NCBI GenBank assembly: GCA_905215775.1
Contig: CAJMRM010000004.1
Span: 1-64,000, forward strand
Direction of reading: 5' to 3'
Origin: an uncultured bacterium
Lineage (GTDB): Bacteria; Bacillota; Clostridia; Lachnospirales; Lachnospiraceae
DNA length: 64,000 bases
The stretch's first letter is position 1; each line of letters starts with the position of its first letter. This document shows positions 16,227 to 25,689 of the stretch, piece by piece. Both the position numbers and the translations under genes were made by a program. Below the pieces are notes generated by a model. It saw nothing but the letters and a program-made list of their open reading frames with translations, was not told the DNA's origin and did not search any database.

Positions 16227-16262
16227 ACAGGGGAAGGGCTAAGACGCCCGGCCCCTGTTTTT
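16227..16262 (+). terminator. Terminator of the PadR-PspC operon
   Basis: ACAGGGG and GGGC pair with GCCC and CCCCTGT in one stem interrupted by small bulges, followed by five T. Confidence 0.75.
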
Positions 16263-16431
16263 ATGTCAGAGGGAATCGTGTCCCATGGCATAGAAAGCGT
16301 TCCGGGAGCCGCCATGCGCCGGAACGCTCAAAACACCGGGAACCGTCTGCAGACCGGGGAGGAGGCGGTATAAGTCTTTCCGTTTCTGGGAATACTTTTC
16401 TAAGAAAATGAAAAGAGGTGAACCAGAAGCC

Positions 16432-16674
16432 ATGGGAAAAAAGAAGCAGGAACCGGTGGATCCCAACAATCTGAAGCCGGAGGACGTTCTGAAATTTGAG
16501 ATCGCATCCGAGCTGGGGCTGGCGGATAAGGTGGTGGCCGGAGGCTGGCGCTGCCTGACTGCCAAGGAGAGCGGCCGGATCGGCGGGCTGATCACAAGAA
16601 AAAAACGGGAGATGGCAGGACAAAAAGGAGAAAACCAGCCGTTGAAAGATGAAAAGAAAGATCCTATAATATAA
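16432..16674 (+). CDS. Alpha/beta-type small acid-soluble spore protein
   Basis: This roughly 80-residue protein resembles alpha/beta SASPs, which coat and protect DNA in the spore core. The N-terminal motif LKFEIASELGLADKV and the C-terminal motif LTAKESGRIGGLITRKKRE match the two conserved blocks of the family, including the GR-GG-IT-K core, although the intervening region is slightly divergent. GAGGTG at about 16415 fits the ATG at 16432 with an 11-base gap; an in-frame ATG at 16408 has no ribosome binding site. It shows that the organism sporulates. A forespore (sigma-G) promoter is expected, but I could not place it confidently. Confidence 0.78.
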   Translation: MGKKKQEPVDPNNLKPEDVLKFEIASELGLADKVVAGGWRCLTAKESGRIGGLITRKKREMAGQKGENQPLKDEKKDPII

Positions 16675-16703
16675 GAAGAACGACACAGGATGGAGGAAAC
16701 AAG

Positions 16704-17813
16704 GTGAAGATCGCTCTGATCTGCTTTACAGAAAATGGATTTCGGCTGGAAAAACGGCTGGTAAAGCTCCTGGAGGAAGAGGGCCACTGTCCCTGTCCCT
16801 GGGTATCGGGGAGGTACGCCATGCAGGCGGCCTCCCTGGATCATGAAATCTGCTTTTCCCCGGTGAAGGAGGGCGGGCTTTCTGCCTGGGCCGGGGAACG
16901 GTTCAGAGATTCGGACGGCCTTATATTTATCGGAGCCTGCGGCATTGCCGTCCGGGCCATTGCCCCGTATGTCCGGGATAAAAAAACAGATCCGGCGGTT
17001 CTGGCGGCCGATGAGAAGGGGCGGTTTATGATCCCCCTGCTGTCAGGCCACCTGGGCGGAGCCAACGGACTGGCAGAGCGCCTGGCGGCGGGACTTGCCA
17101 AACGCGGGATCCCGGCCCAGGCAGTGCTTACGACGGCCACAGATGTGAACCGGCGGTTTGCGGTGGATGTGTTTGCAAAGGAGCATGGCCTGGTCCTGGA
17201 CCAGATGAAGCTGGCAAAGGAGATTTCTGCGGCGGTCCTGGCCGGGGAGCCAGTGGGTCTGTTTTCGGACTTTCCCGTTTCCGGGCCGCTGCCCGAGGGG
17301 CTTTACAAGGACCGGATCTGTCCGCAGAATATCCGGATCACCGTATGGAGGAGAGAGCGGAGGGAGCCGGAGGGTCCGGGGCCGTTAAGGCTGGTTCCCC
17401 GGTGCGTGGTCCTGGGGATCGGATGCAGGCGGGGAACCTCCATGGAGCAGATCTGGTCTGTGGCGGAGGAGGCCATGGAAAAAGCGGGGCTGGATCCTGC
17501 GGCCGTCTGCGGACTGGCCAGCATCGACCTGAAAAGCGGAGAGCCGGGGCTGTGTCTTCTTGCAAAAAAACAGGGTCTCCCGTTTTTTACATATACGGGA
17601 GAGGAGCTGGCCGCCGTGCCCGGGGCGTTTACGGAGTCGGAGTTTGTGAAGCAGGTCACCGGCGTGGGAAGCGTCTGCGAGCGCGCCGCTGTGGCCGCAT
17701 GCCGGGAAGCGTCGGAAGCTGCCAGGCTGCTGATGAAAAAATATGCCAGGGACGGCGTTACCGTGGCGGCGGCGTGCTTTATGCCGGAATTATTTAAGGG
17801 AGCAGAGAGGTGA
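16704..17813 (+). CDS. cbiG: Cobalt-precorrin-5A hydrolase
   Basis: This 369-residue enzyme opens the ring-A lactone of cobalt-precorrin-5A and releases the two-carbon fragment in the anaerobic cobalamin pathway. The N-terminal and central CbiG regions are seen as FIGACGIAVRAIAPYVRDK, then LLSGHLGGANGLAERLA and ATDVNRRFAVDVFA. The C-terminal CbiG domain has VLGIGCRRGTSMEQI and ASIDLKSGEPGL, then FVKQVTGVGSVCERAA. GTG at 16704 has TGGAGG 7 bases upstream. A cobalamin gene run follows directly: the CobU-like gene begins 4 bases after the stop. No cobalamin riboswitch was found upstream. Confidence 0.93.
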   Translation: MKIALICFTENGFRLEKRLVKLLEEEGHCPCPWVSGRYAMQAASLDHEICFSPVKEGGLSAWAGERFRDSDGLIFIGACGIAVRAIAPYVRDKKTDPAVLAADEKGRFMIPLLSGHLGGANGLAERLAAGLAKRGIPAQAVLTTATDVNRRFAVDVFAKEHGLVLDQMKLAKEISAAVLAGEPVGLFSDFPVSGPLPEGLYKDRICPQNIRITVWRRERREPEGPGPLRLVPRCVVLGIGCRRGTSMEQIWSVAEEAMEKAGLDPAAVCGLASIDLKSGEPGLCLLAKKQGLPFFTYTGEELAAVPGAFTESEFVKQVTGVGSVCERAAVAACREASEAARLLMKKYARDGVTVAAACFMPELFKGAER

Positions 17814-17817
17814 CTGT

Positions 17818-18837
17818 ATGATAAAGGTTGTGACCGGGGGAGGAGCCAGCGGGAAATCGTCCTTTGCGGAGTCGCTTCTGGAGCAGTCGGAGGCTGGAAG
17901 GAAGATTTATGCCGCCACCATGATCGTATGGGACGACGAATGCCGGGAGCGGGTGAAAAAGCACCGGCGGATGCGGGAAAAAAAGGGCTTTGAGACAGCC
18001 GAATGCCCGGTGGATCTGGGACGTCTTTCTGTACCGGAGGACGGGGCGGTGCTGGTGGAGTGCATGTCCAATCTGGCGGCCAACGAGATGTACCGGGAGG
18101 ACATGGGGACAGAGGCCTGCGCCGGGCTCCGGGCAGAATGGGCCGGGGACAGGATCCTGGCGGGGATTTGCCGGATTGCAGAAACGGCCCGGGACCTGGT
18201 GGTGGTGACCAATGAGGTCTTTGGGGATATCCGTCCCGCAGACGAGGAAACGGCGGCGTACCGGCGGCTGATGGGAAGACTGGACCGGGAGCTGTTTTCC
18301 ATGGCCGGAGAGGTCTGGGAGGTGGTCTGCGGGATCCCGGTGCAGCAAAAAGGAAGGAAGGAGCAGGCAGGCCCGGCTCCGGACGCCAGCCGGACGCCGG
18401 CGGGAAAAGAGAGGATACATATGAAATTTATCACAGGCGGCGCATTCCAGGGGAAGCGGGAGTTTGCAGAACAGCTTCTGGTCAGGGAGGGCGTTTTTGA
18501 CCATGAGACGGCCGATGGCGCAGCAGATCCGTTTGAGGCGGCATACAGCCGGAAGCTGGTGGTGAACGTCCAGGATTATGTCCGGCGGTTTGCGGTCCAT
18601 GAGGAGCAGGAAGCCAGGGAACGGCTGCGGAAGTTCCTGGACCGACTTATAGAAGAAAATCCGGGAGCAGTGGCGGTCATGGACGAGATCGGCTGCGGGA
18701 TCGTTCCTGTGAGCCGGGAGGAGCGGCTGTGGAGGGACCTGGCCGGAGAGGCGGCCCAGATCCTGGCGGCCTGCTCCGGGGACGTGTACCGGGTCACAGG
18801 CGGCCTGGCCCAGGCACTGAAGGGCGGTGAGCGGTAA
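17818..18837 (+). CDS. cobU: Tandem CobU-like adenosylcobinamide kinase/guanylyltransferase
   Basis: This 339-residue protein is two CobU-like domains in one chain; a normal CobU is about 180 residues. CobU phosphorylates adenosylcobinamide and then attaches GMP in nucleotide-loop assembly. Domain 1 (1-185) has the P-loop TGGGASGKSSFAE, the likely guanylylated His49 in KKHRRMR, and VVVTNEVFGDIRP. Domain 2 (202-339) has a degenerate P-loop GGAFQGKREFAE, keeps MDEIGCGIVPVSREERLWRDLAGE, and lacks an obvious guanylylation histidine. A hydrophilic Gln/Lys/Pro linker joins them. An ATG at codon 202 (18421) follows GAGAGGATACAT, so domain 2 might also be made alone. It sits between cbiG and the CobD-like gene. 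Confidence 0.85.
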   Translation: MIKVVTGGGASGKSSFAESLLEQSEAGRKIYAATMIVWDDECRERVKKHRRMREKKGFETAECPVDLGRLSVPEDGAVLVECMSNLAANEMYREDMGTEACAGLRAEWAGDRILAGICRIAETARDLVVVTNEVFGDIRPADEETAAYRRLMGRLDRELFSMAGEVWEVVCGIPVQQKGRKEQAGPAPDASRTPAGKERIHMKFITGGAFQGKREFAEQLLVREGVFDHETADGAADPFEAAYSRKLVVNVQDYVRRFAVHEEQEARERLRKFLDRLIEENPGAVAVMDEIGCGIVPVSREERLWRDLAGEAAQILAACSGDVYRVTGGLAQALKGGER

Positions 18838-19938
18838 ATGGAGCATGCAGGACAGTGGGAAAAGGCGTACACCCACGGCGGGGATGTGTACAGAAATACA
18901 AAGGTGCGGATGGATTTTTCCATCAACATCAACCCTCTGGGAATGCCGGATTTTATTAAACAGGCGGCCATGAACGGAGTGGAGGAAAGCGCCCGCTATC
19001 CGGACAGCCGGTGCGGGAGGCTCCGGAGCCTGGCGGCCGGATTTTACGGTGTGCCGGAGGAGGTCCTGGTATTCGGAAACGGGGCCGCGGAGCTGATCTT
19101 TGGGATCGTCCGGGCCGCATCTCCCAGACGGGCTGTTCTGACGGCCCCGTCGTTTACGGAGTATGAAGCGGCTCTTTCGTCTGCGGGGGCAGAGATCCTG
19201 TTTTTTCCGCTGAAAGAGGAGGAGGGATTTTCCCTTCCGGGGGACCGGTATCTGGATTTTTTAAAGCGCTCTGAGCCGGATCTGATCTTTTTATGCAATC
19301 CGGCCAATCCGTCGGGACGGCTGACGCCGGGAGGGGAGATCCGCCGGATCCTGGAATTCTGCGGGTCCCATGGGATCCTGGCGGTGATCGACGAGTGCTT
19401 TCTGGAGCTGGCAGAGGAGGACGAGAAAAATTCGGTCCTGGATCTGGTCCGTGCCGGTGAGAGGCATATTTTTTTATTGAAGGCCTTTACAAAATCCTTT
19501 GCCATGGCTGGGCTCCGGCTGGGCTATGGCTTTCTGGCAGACGGAGAACTGCGGCTTAAGCTCCAGAGCCAGTTCCAGCCATGGAACGTGTCTATACCGG
19601 CCCAGGAGGCCGGATGCGCGGCCTTTGGGGCAGAGCGGGAGGCTTACCTTGGGGAAGCCCGAAAGCTCATAAGGCAGGAGCGGGAATATTTAAGCGGGGG
19701 GCTGCGGAAGCTGGGCTTTGACGTATTTCCCTCGGAGGCCAATTTCCTTTTATTTAAAAGGCCGGGGGAAGCAGACGGGGGAGAGCTGTATCCGTCTCTT
19801 CTATCCCGCGGGATCCTGGTCCGCCGGTGCGGCGATTACCGGGGGCTTACCGGGGAGCATTACCGGATCTGCGTGAAAAAAAGGGAAGAAAACAGCGTCC
19901 TTCTGGAAAATCTGGGAGAAATATATAAGAAAGAGTAA
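18838..19938 (+). CDS. cobD: CobD-like PLP-dependent aminotransferase/decarboxylase
   Basis: This 366-residue fold-type I PLP enzyme is most likely L-threonine-O-3-phosphate decarboxylase, which makes the aminopropanol linker of cobalamin. It starts immediately after the preceding stop codon. The opening GGDVYRNTKVRMDFSININP is typical of CobD; VFGNGAAELIF, FLCNPANPSGRLTP and VIDECFLEL follow, and the PLP lysine is Lys219 in KAFTKSFAMAGLRLGY. Arg in the C-terminal RICVKKREEN binds phosphate or carboxylate. Histidinol-phosphate aminotransferase is the close relative, but the cobalamin neighbours favour CobD. Confidence 0.87.
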   Translation: MEHAGQWEKAYTHGGDVYRNTKVRMDFSININPLGMPDFIKQAAMNGVEESARYPDSRCGRLRSLAAGFYGVPEEVLVFGNGAAELIFGIVRAASPRRAVLTAPSFTEYEAALSSAGAEILFFPLKEEEGFSLPGDRYLDFLKRSEPDLIFLCNPANPSGRLTPGGEIRRILEFCGSHGILAVIDECFLELAEEDEKNSVLDLVRAGERHIFLLKAFTKSFAMAGLRLGYGFLADGELRLKLQSQFQPWNVSIPAQEAGCAAFGAEREAYLGEARKLIRQEREYLSGGLRKLGFDVFPSEANFLLFKRPGEADGGELYPSLLSRGILVRRCGDYRGLTGEHYRICVKKREENSVLLENLGEIYKKE

Positions 19939-19971
19939 TAAAAGAATGAAAAAAATAGTATAAATCCCCTG

Positions 19972-20000
19972 TTGCACAAAAGTTACAAAACTGATATACT
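19972..20000 (+). promoter_or_regulatory. Promoter of guaB
   Basis: TTGCAC at 19972-19977 and TATACT at 19995-20000 are 17 bases apart, 65 bases before the guaB start codon. Confidence 0.7.
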
Positions 20001-20011
20001 CTATGAAATAG

Positions 20012-21520
<1,509 letters not shown>

Positions 21521-21558
21521 TGGAGAAGCGCTGGGAGCGGATATAAGACTGATCGCAG

Positions 21559-21596
21559 AGAGAGCATGGCACGGAAGGTGCTGTGCTCTCTTTTCC
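21559..21596 (+). terminator. Intrinsic terminator of guaB
   Basis: AGAGAGCATGGCAC pairs with GTGCTGTGCTCTCT around GGAAG, followed by TTTTCC. Confidence 0.82.
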
Positions 21597-21707
21597 TATT
21601 GCGGAAACCTCCTCTTGCTTTCCCGGCCCCCTTCGTGTAAAATGAAGGGCGTGCGCAGCCTGCGCGGATCCTGTATGTAAGAGGAACATTGAACAAGGAG
21701 TTTTCAG

Positions 21708-23261
21708 ATGAGTATATTAAACGTAGAGCACTTAAGCCACGGCTTCGGAGACCGGGCTATTTTTACGGATGTGTCGTTCCGGCTTTTAAAGGGAGAGCAC
21801 ATCGGCCTCATCGGGGCCAACGGAGAGGGAAAATCCACCTTTATGAGCATCATCACGGACAAGCTGATGCCGGACGAGGGGAAGGTCGAGTGGGCAAAAA
21901 ATGTCCGGGTGGGCTATCTGGACCAGCACACGGTCCTGGAAAAGGGAATGACCATCCGGGAGGTGTTAAAGAGCGCCTTTTCCTTCTTATTTGAGATGGA
22001 GGAAACGATGAACCGGATCTGCGACCACATGGGAGAGGCCTCCGAGGAGGAGATGAATTCCATGATGGAGGAGCTGGGGACCATCCAGGATCTTCTGATG
22101 GCCCATGACTTTTATATCATCGACTCCAAGGTAGAGGAGATCGGCCGGGCCTTTGGCCTGGATGAGATCGGATTGGATAAGGATGTGGACGAGCTGTCCG
22201 GAGGTCAGAGGACCAAGGTGCTTCTGGGAAAGCTGCTTCTGGAAAAGCCCGATATCCTTCTTCTGGACGAGCCCACCAACTATCTGGACGCCCAGCATAT
22301 CGAATGGCTGAAGCGGTATCTCCAGGAATACGAAAACGCCTTTATCCTGATCTCCCATGACATTCCGTTTTTAAACAGCGTGGTAAACCTGATCTATCAC
22401 ATGGAGAACCAGAAGCTGGACCGGTATGTGGGCGACTATGATAAGTTTTTAGAGGTGTACGAGATGAAGAAGAGCCAGCTGGAGGCCGCCTATAAGCGCC
22501 AGAAGCAGGAGATCGCGGAGCTCCAGGACTTTGTTGCCAGAAATAAGGCCAGAGTGTCCACCCGGAATATGGCCATGTCCAGACAGAAGAAGCTGGATAA
22601 GATGGAGGTCATTGAGCTGGTAAAGGAAAAGCCCAAGCCGGAGTTTCATTTCTTAAATGCCAGGGCAGCGGGAAAGATCATTTTTGAAACAAAAGATCTG
22701 GTCATCGGCTACGACGAGCCCTTATCAAAGCCCCTGGATTTTTCCATGGAGCGGGGAGAGAAGATCGCAGTCATCGGAGCCAACGGAATTGGAAAGACCA
22801 CCTTCTTAAAGAGCATCCTGGGACTGATCCCGGCCCTTTCCGGCTCTGTGGAGCTGGGGGATTACCTGTCCATCGGATATTTTGAGCAGGAGATGGCTCC
22901 GGGAAATACCACCACCTGTATTGAGGAGATCTGGAAGGAATTCCCGTCCTATACCCAGTATGAGGTGCGGTCGGCCCTGGCCAAGTGCGGCCTTACCACA
23001 AAAAATATTGAAAGCCAGGTGCGTGTGCTTTCCGGCGGAGAGCAGGCCAAGGTGCGCCTGTGCAAGCTCATCAACCGGGAGACCAATATCCTTCTTCTGG
23101 ACGAGCCCACCAACCATCTGGACGTGGACGCCAAGGAGGAATTAAAGCGCGCTTTAAAGGAATATAAGGGAGCCGTGCTCCTGATCTGCCACGAGCCGGA
23201 GTTTTACGACGGGCTGGTATCCAAGGTCTGGAACCTGGGCGAATATTCCTTAAAGCTTTAG
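21708..23261 (+). CDS. ABC-F family ATPase
   Basis: This 517-residue soluble protein has two ABC ATPase domains and no membrane segments, the ABC-F pattern of ribosome-acting translation factors. Domain 1 has GANGEGKST, LSGGQRTK and ILLLDEPTNYLD; domain 2 has GANGIGKTT, LSGGEQAK and ILLLDEPTNHLD. Between them lies a charged helical linker (about 250-310). It resembles the YbiT/YkpA branch more than known antibiotic-resistance ABC-F proteins, but the assignment to branch is tentative. AAGGAG lies 9 bases before the ATG. The MFS gene starts 10 bases after its end. Confidence 0.92.
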   Translation: MSILNVEHLSHGFGDRAIFTDVSFRLLKGEHIGLIGANGEGKSTFMSIITDKLMPDEGKVEWAKNVRVGYLDQHTVLEKGMTIREVLKSAFSFLFEMEETMNRICDHMGEASEEEMNSMMEELGTIQDLLMAHDFYIIDSKVEEIGRAFGLDEIGLDKDVDELSGGQRTKVLLGKLLLEKPDILLLDEPTNYLDAQHIEWLKRYLQEYENAFILISHDIPFLNSVVNLIYHMENQKLDRYVGDYDKFLEVYEMKKSQLEAAYKRQKQEIAELQDFVARNKARVSTRNMAMSRQKKLDKMEVIELVKEKPKPEFHFLNARAAGKIIFETKDLVIGYDEPLSKPLDFSMERGEKIAVIGANGIGKTTFLKSILGLIPALSGSVELGDYLSIGYFEQEMAPGNTTTCIEEIWKEFPSYTQYEVRSALAKCGLTTKNIESQVRVLSGGEQAKVRLCKLINRETNILLLDEPTNHLDVDAKEELKRALKEYKGAVLLICHEPEFYDGLVSKVWNLGEYSLKL

Positions 23262-23271
23262 GAGCAGGGCC

Positions 23272-24507
23272 ATGACGCATATACTTCTGGCAGTGATCTA
23301 TCTGGCGTTCATAAGCCTGGGCCTTCCCGACTCCCTTCTGGGAGCCGCCTGGCCGTCCATGTACGGGGAGCTGGGGGTTCCGGTCTCACGCGCCGGTATG
23401 ATCTCCATGATCATCTGCTTCGGGACCATCGTATCCAGCCTCCAGAGCGACCGGCTCACCAGCCGGTTCGGACCGGGAAGGGTGACGGCGGCCAGTGTGG
23501 CGGCGACGGCTGCGGCCCTTCTGGGCTTCTCTGTAAGCCGCTCCTTCTGGCAGCTCTGCCTCTGGGCCGTTCCCTACGGTCTGGGAGCCGGGAGCGTGGA
23601 CGCGGCCCTCAATAATTATGTGGCCCTTCACTACAAAAGCCGTCATATGAGCTGGCTCCATTGTATGTGGGGCGTGGGCGCCTTTCTGGGCCCGTCTGTC
23701 ATGGGGGCGGCCCTGGCGGGAGGACATGGCTGGAACATGGGCTACCGGGCCGTGGGACTGGCCCAGACGGTGCTGGCGGCGGTGCTGGCCGTGAGTCTGC
23801 CCTTATGGGGCATGAGATTTGCAGGCAGCGGGAGCGAAAGGACAGCCGCACAGAAAAATGTCCGGGAGGGGAAGCATGCCTGTGGAGAAAACGGTTCCGG
23901 GAAAGCCGGGGAAAACCGTCCGGCGGGCCTGATGGAAATTTTAAGGATCCCCAGAGTCCGGGAGACTGTGGCCATGTTTCTCTGCTACAATGCCCTGGAG
24001 ACCACGGCGGGGCTCTGGGCCAGCAGCTATCTGGTCCTGGTCCATGATGTCCCGGCTGAAAGGGCCGCCGCCCTGGCGGGGCTTTTCTATCTGGGGATCA
24101 CCGCCGGACGGGCAGTCAGCGGCTTCCTTACGGAGTGGATCAGCGACGACAGCATGATCCGTCTGGGAACGGGGATCCTGGCTGCGGGCTTTCTGGTCCT
24201 TTTATATCCGGGAGGCGGCCTCAGCCAGGCCGGGCTCCTTCTCATGGGACTGGGCTGCGCGCCCATATATCCCAGCGTGATCCATTCCACGCCGTCCCGG
24301 TTTGGCGCGGAGCTTTCCCAGGCAGTCATTGGCGTACAGATGGCGGGGGCATACGTAGGAAGCTCCCTGATGCCGCCGCTTTTTGGATTTCTGGCAGATC
24401 ATCTGGGAGCTTCTTTGTATCCCTATTATCTTTTGGTGCTTCTGGCGGTGATGGCCCTCATGCATCAGAGGATCATGCCAGGGAAACCTTCTCGAACTTC
24501 TTTATAA
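23272..24507 (+). CDS. Major facilitator superfamily transporter
   Basis: This 411-residue inner-membrane protein has about twelve hydrophobic segments in two halves split by a hydrophilic loop (about 185-220). The first half resembles fucose/sugar-type MFS proteins (FISLGLPDSLLGAAWPSMYGELG, YGLGAGSVDAALNNYVA, WLHCMWGVGAFLGP). The substrate is unknown. TAGGAGCAGGGCC precedes the ATG. It follows the ABC-F gene by 10 bases and its last 35 bases overlap the end of the creatininase-family gene on the other strand. Confidence 0.9.
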   Translation: MTHILLAVIYLAFISLGLPDSLLGAAWPSMYGELGVPVSRAGMISMIICFGTIVSSLQSDRLTSRFGPGRVTAASVAATAAALLGFSVSRSFWQLCLWAVPYGLGAGSVDAALNNYVALHYKSRHMSWLHCMWGVGAFLGPSVMGAALAGGHGWNMGYRAVGLAQTVLAAVLAVSLPLWGMRFAGSGSERTAAQKNVREGKHACGENGSGKAGENRPAGLMEILRIPRVRETVAMFLCYNALETTAGLWASSYLVLVHDVPAERAAALAGLFYLGITAGRAVSGFLTEWISDDSMIRLGTGILAAGFLVLLYPGGGLSQAGLLLMGLGCAPIYPSVIHSTPSRFGAELSQAVIGVQMAGAYVGSSLMPPLFGFLADHLGASLYPYYLLVLLAVMALMHQRIMPGKPSRTSL

Positions 24508-25231
24508 AGTCCACGCAGAAATCCGCAGTGGCCTTTAACATTTCTTCTCCCCATTCCTTTGTGGCTGTTTCCGGGGAGTCGGGGCCGTACCAGCCGCAGG
24601 ACGAATAGCGGTCCACATGGCGGGGCACCGGAACGGAAACGCCGCTGCATTTCACGTTGGAAGATCCGGCAAAGGTCAGATCCGGACTCAGATCCTTTGG
24701 CTCAAAGGGCATAAAATACTCCATATGTACACAGGACGGATCAATGGCCAGCATAGCCGCGGTCTCCTCGCCGCCGCCGTGGCCGCCCTTCCACCGGGGA
24801 TCCAGCTCGCCGGCCAGGAGCCACCAGTTTAAAACCGCCCCCAGGGCATGCCGCCCGTCCAGCTCCACGGCCACCCGCTGGAGCACCGGGGTATTCCCCC
24901 CATGGCCGTTTAAGAAGACGAATTTACGGATCCCGAAGCCGTAAAGCTGGTTCACCACCCGGGTCATCAGATCGTAAAGGCCGTCGTAGCCGATGGTAAT
25001 GGTTCCGGGGAAATTCGTGTGCTGGTCGCCGACGCCAAAGGGGATGGTGGGAGCGATCAGGATATTTAAACGCTCGTCCATCATTTCACAGAGGCGTCTG
25101 GGAATCAGGAAATCCGTACCCACGCAAAGCTGGGGGCCATGGTTCTCCGTGCTTCCCACGGGGATAATGGCAATGTCCTTCTCCTTAAAGTAACGCTCCG
25201 CCTGCTTCCAGGTGATTTTTTCAAGAAACAT
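24473..25231 (-). CDS. Creatininase-family amidohydrolase
   Basis: This 252-residue metalloenzyme belongs to the creatininase superfamily, which opens cyclic amides or formamides with a two-metal site. Metal-binding motifs are clear: PVGSTENHGPQLCVGTD (Glu, His and Asp ligands), then GDQHTNFPGT, FLNGHGGN and GHGGGEETA. The substrate cannot be told. The ATG at 25231 has GGAGG ten bases upstream; open frame further upstream runs into a palindromic element and is not used. The gene's 3' end overlaps the convergent MFS gene by 35 bases. Confidence 0.88.
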   Translation of the reverse strand: MFLEKITWKQAERYFKEKDIAIIPVGSTENHGPQLCVGTDFLIPRRLCEMMDERLNILIAPTIPFGVGDQHTNFPGTITIGYDGLYDLMTRVVNQLYGFGIRKFVFLNGHGGNTPVLQRVAVELDGRHALGAVLNWWLLAGELDPRWKGGHGGGEETAAMLAIDPSCVHMEYFMPFEPKDLSPDLTFAGSSNVKCSGVSVPVPRHVDRYSSCGWYGPDSPETATKEWGEEMLKATADFCVDFIKKFEKVSLA

Positions 25232-25294
25232 AATGAAATACCTCCTTTTCCTGAAACCATTGTACCATAGAAAAAGGAACATTACCAGAGATAT

Positions 25295-25489
25295 GCCCCA
25301 AACTCCCGAAGGTTTTCCCTGGGTCTCCGGGGCGGAACATCTAGGGCTCCGGAGGGCTGCGAAGGGCATGGGGGAGCATGGACAACTCGCTCCGCTCAGA
25401 CAAGTCCATGCTCCCCCATAACGCATCCCCCCACAGCCCAAGAAGCTCCATCCCCCTCCGACATGGGAAAGGCTCCGGGAGTTTTGGGC
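25295..25489. repeat. Long nested inverted repeat, element 1
   Basis: A 195-base segment folds back on itself in nested tiers. The outer arms are GCCCCAAACTCCCG (25295-25308) and CGGGAGTTTTGGGC (25476-25489), 13 of 14 matched. Next come TTTCCC with GGGAAA, then GGGCTG (25354-25359) with CAGCCC (25434-25439). The core is a perfect 16-bp pair, ATGGGGGAGCATGGAC (25368-25383) with GTCCATGCTCCCCCAT (25404-25419), around a 20-base loop containing CTCGCTCCGCTC. It does not encode a supportable protein and no T-run follows. It may be a structured RNA or a palindromic mobile repeat; nothing I know matches it. Confidence 0.7.
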
Positions 25490-25563
25490 TGGTAGATGTC
25501 ACGGGCGCCAAAGAACCTGCCTTTTCCCTTCCTATCCTAGTGCCCGCCACCCCCTATACAGCA

Positions 25564-25683
25564 CCTTCCACCCCCGTAGCCAGACCCTTCTGCACGCCGG
25601 CGTTTGGGCCGCGTATTCTGCGGCCCTATGCGCCGCTGCGTGCAGACCGGAGCGAGAGCGCGTCTGGATGCGGGGGTGGAAGG
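25564..25683. repeat. Long nested inverted repeat, element 2
   Basis: A second fold-back element begins 75 bases after the first. CCTTCCACCCCCG (25564-25576) pairs exactly with CGGGGGTGGAAGG (25671-25683). Inside are CCAGAC (25580-25585) with GTCTGG (25662-25667), TCTGCACGC (25589-25597) with GCGTGCAGA (25638-25646), and a terminal hairpin GGGCCGC/GCGGCCC at 25606-25626. A GAGCGAG motif bulges from the 3' side. It ends seven bases from the germination gene stop codon, so it would sit in that gene's 3' untranslated region. Confidence 0.7.
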
Positions 25684-25689
25684 CGCCTA

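Noticed and set aside
16203..16703. Cobalamin riboswitch before the cobalamin genes
   Set aside because: No B12-box-like conserved core is seen upstream of the SASP gene or cbiG.
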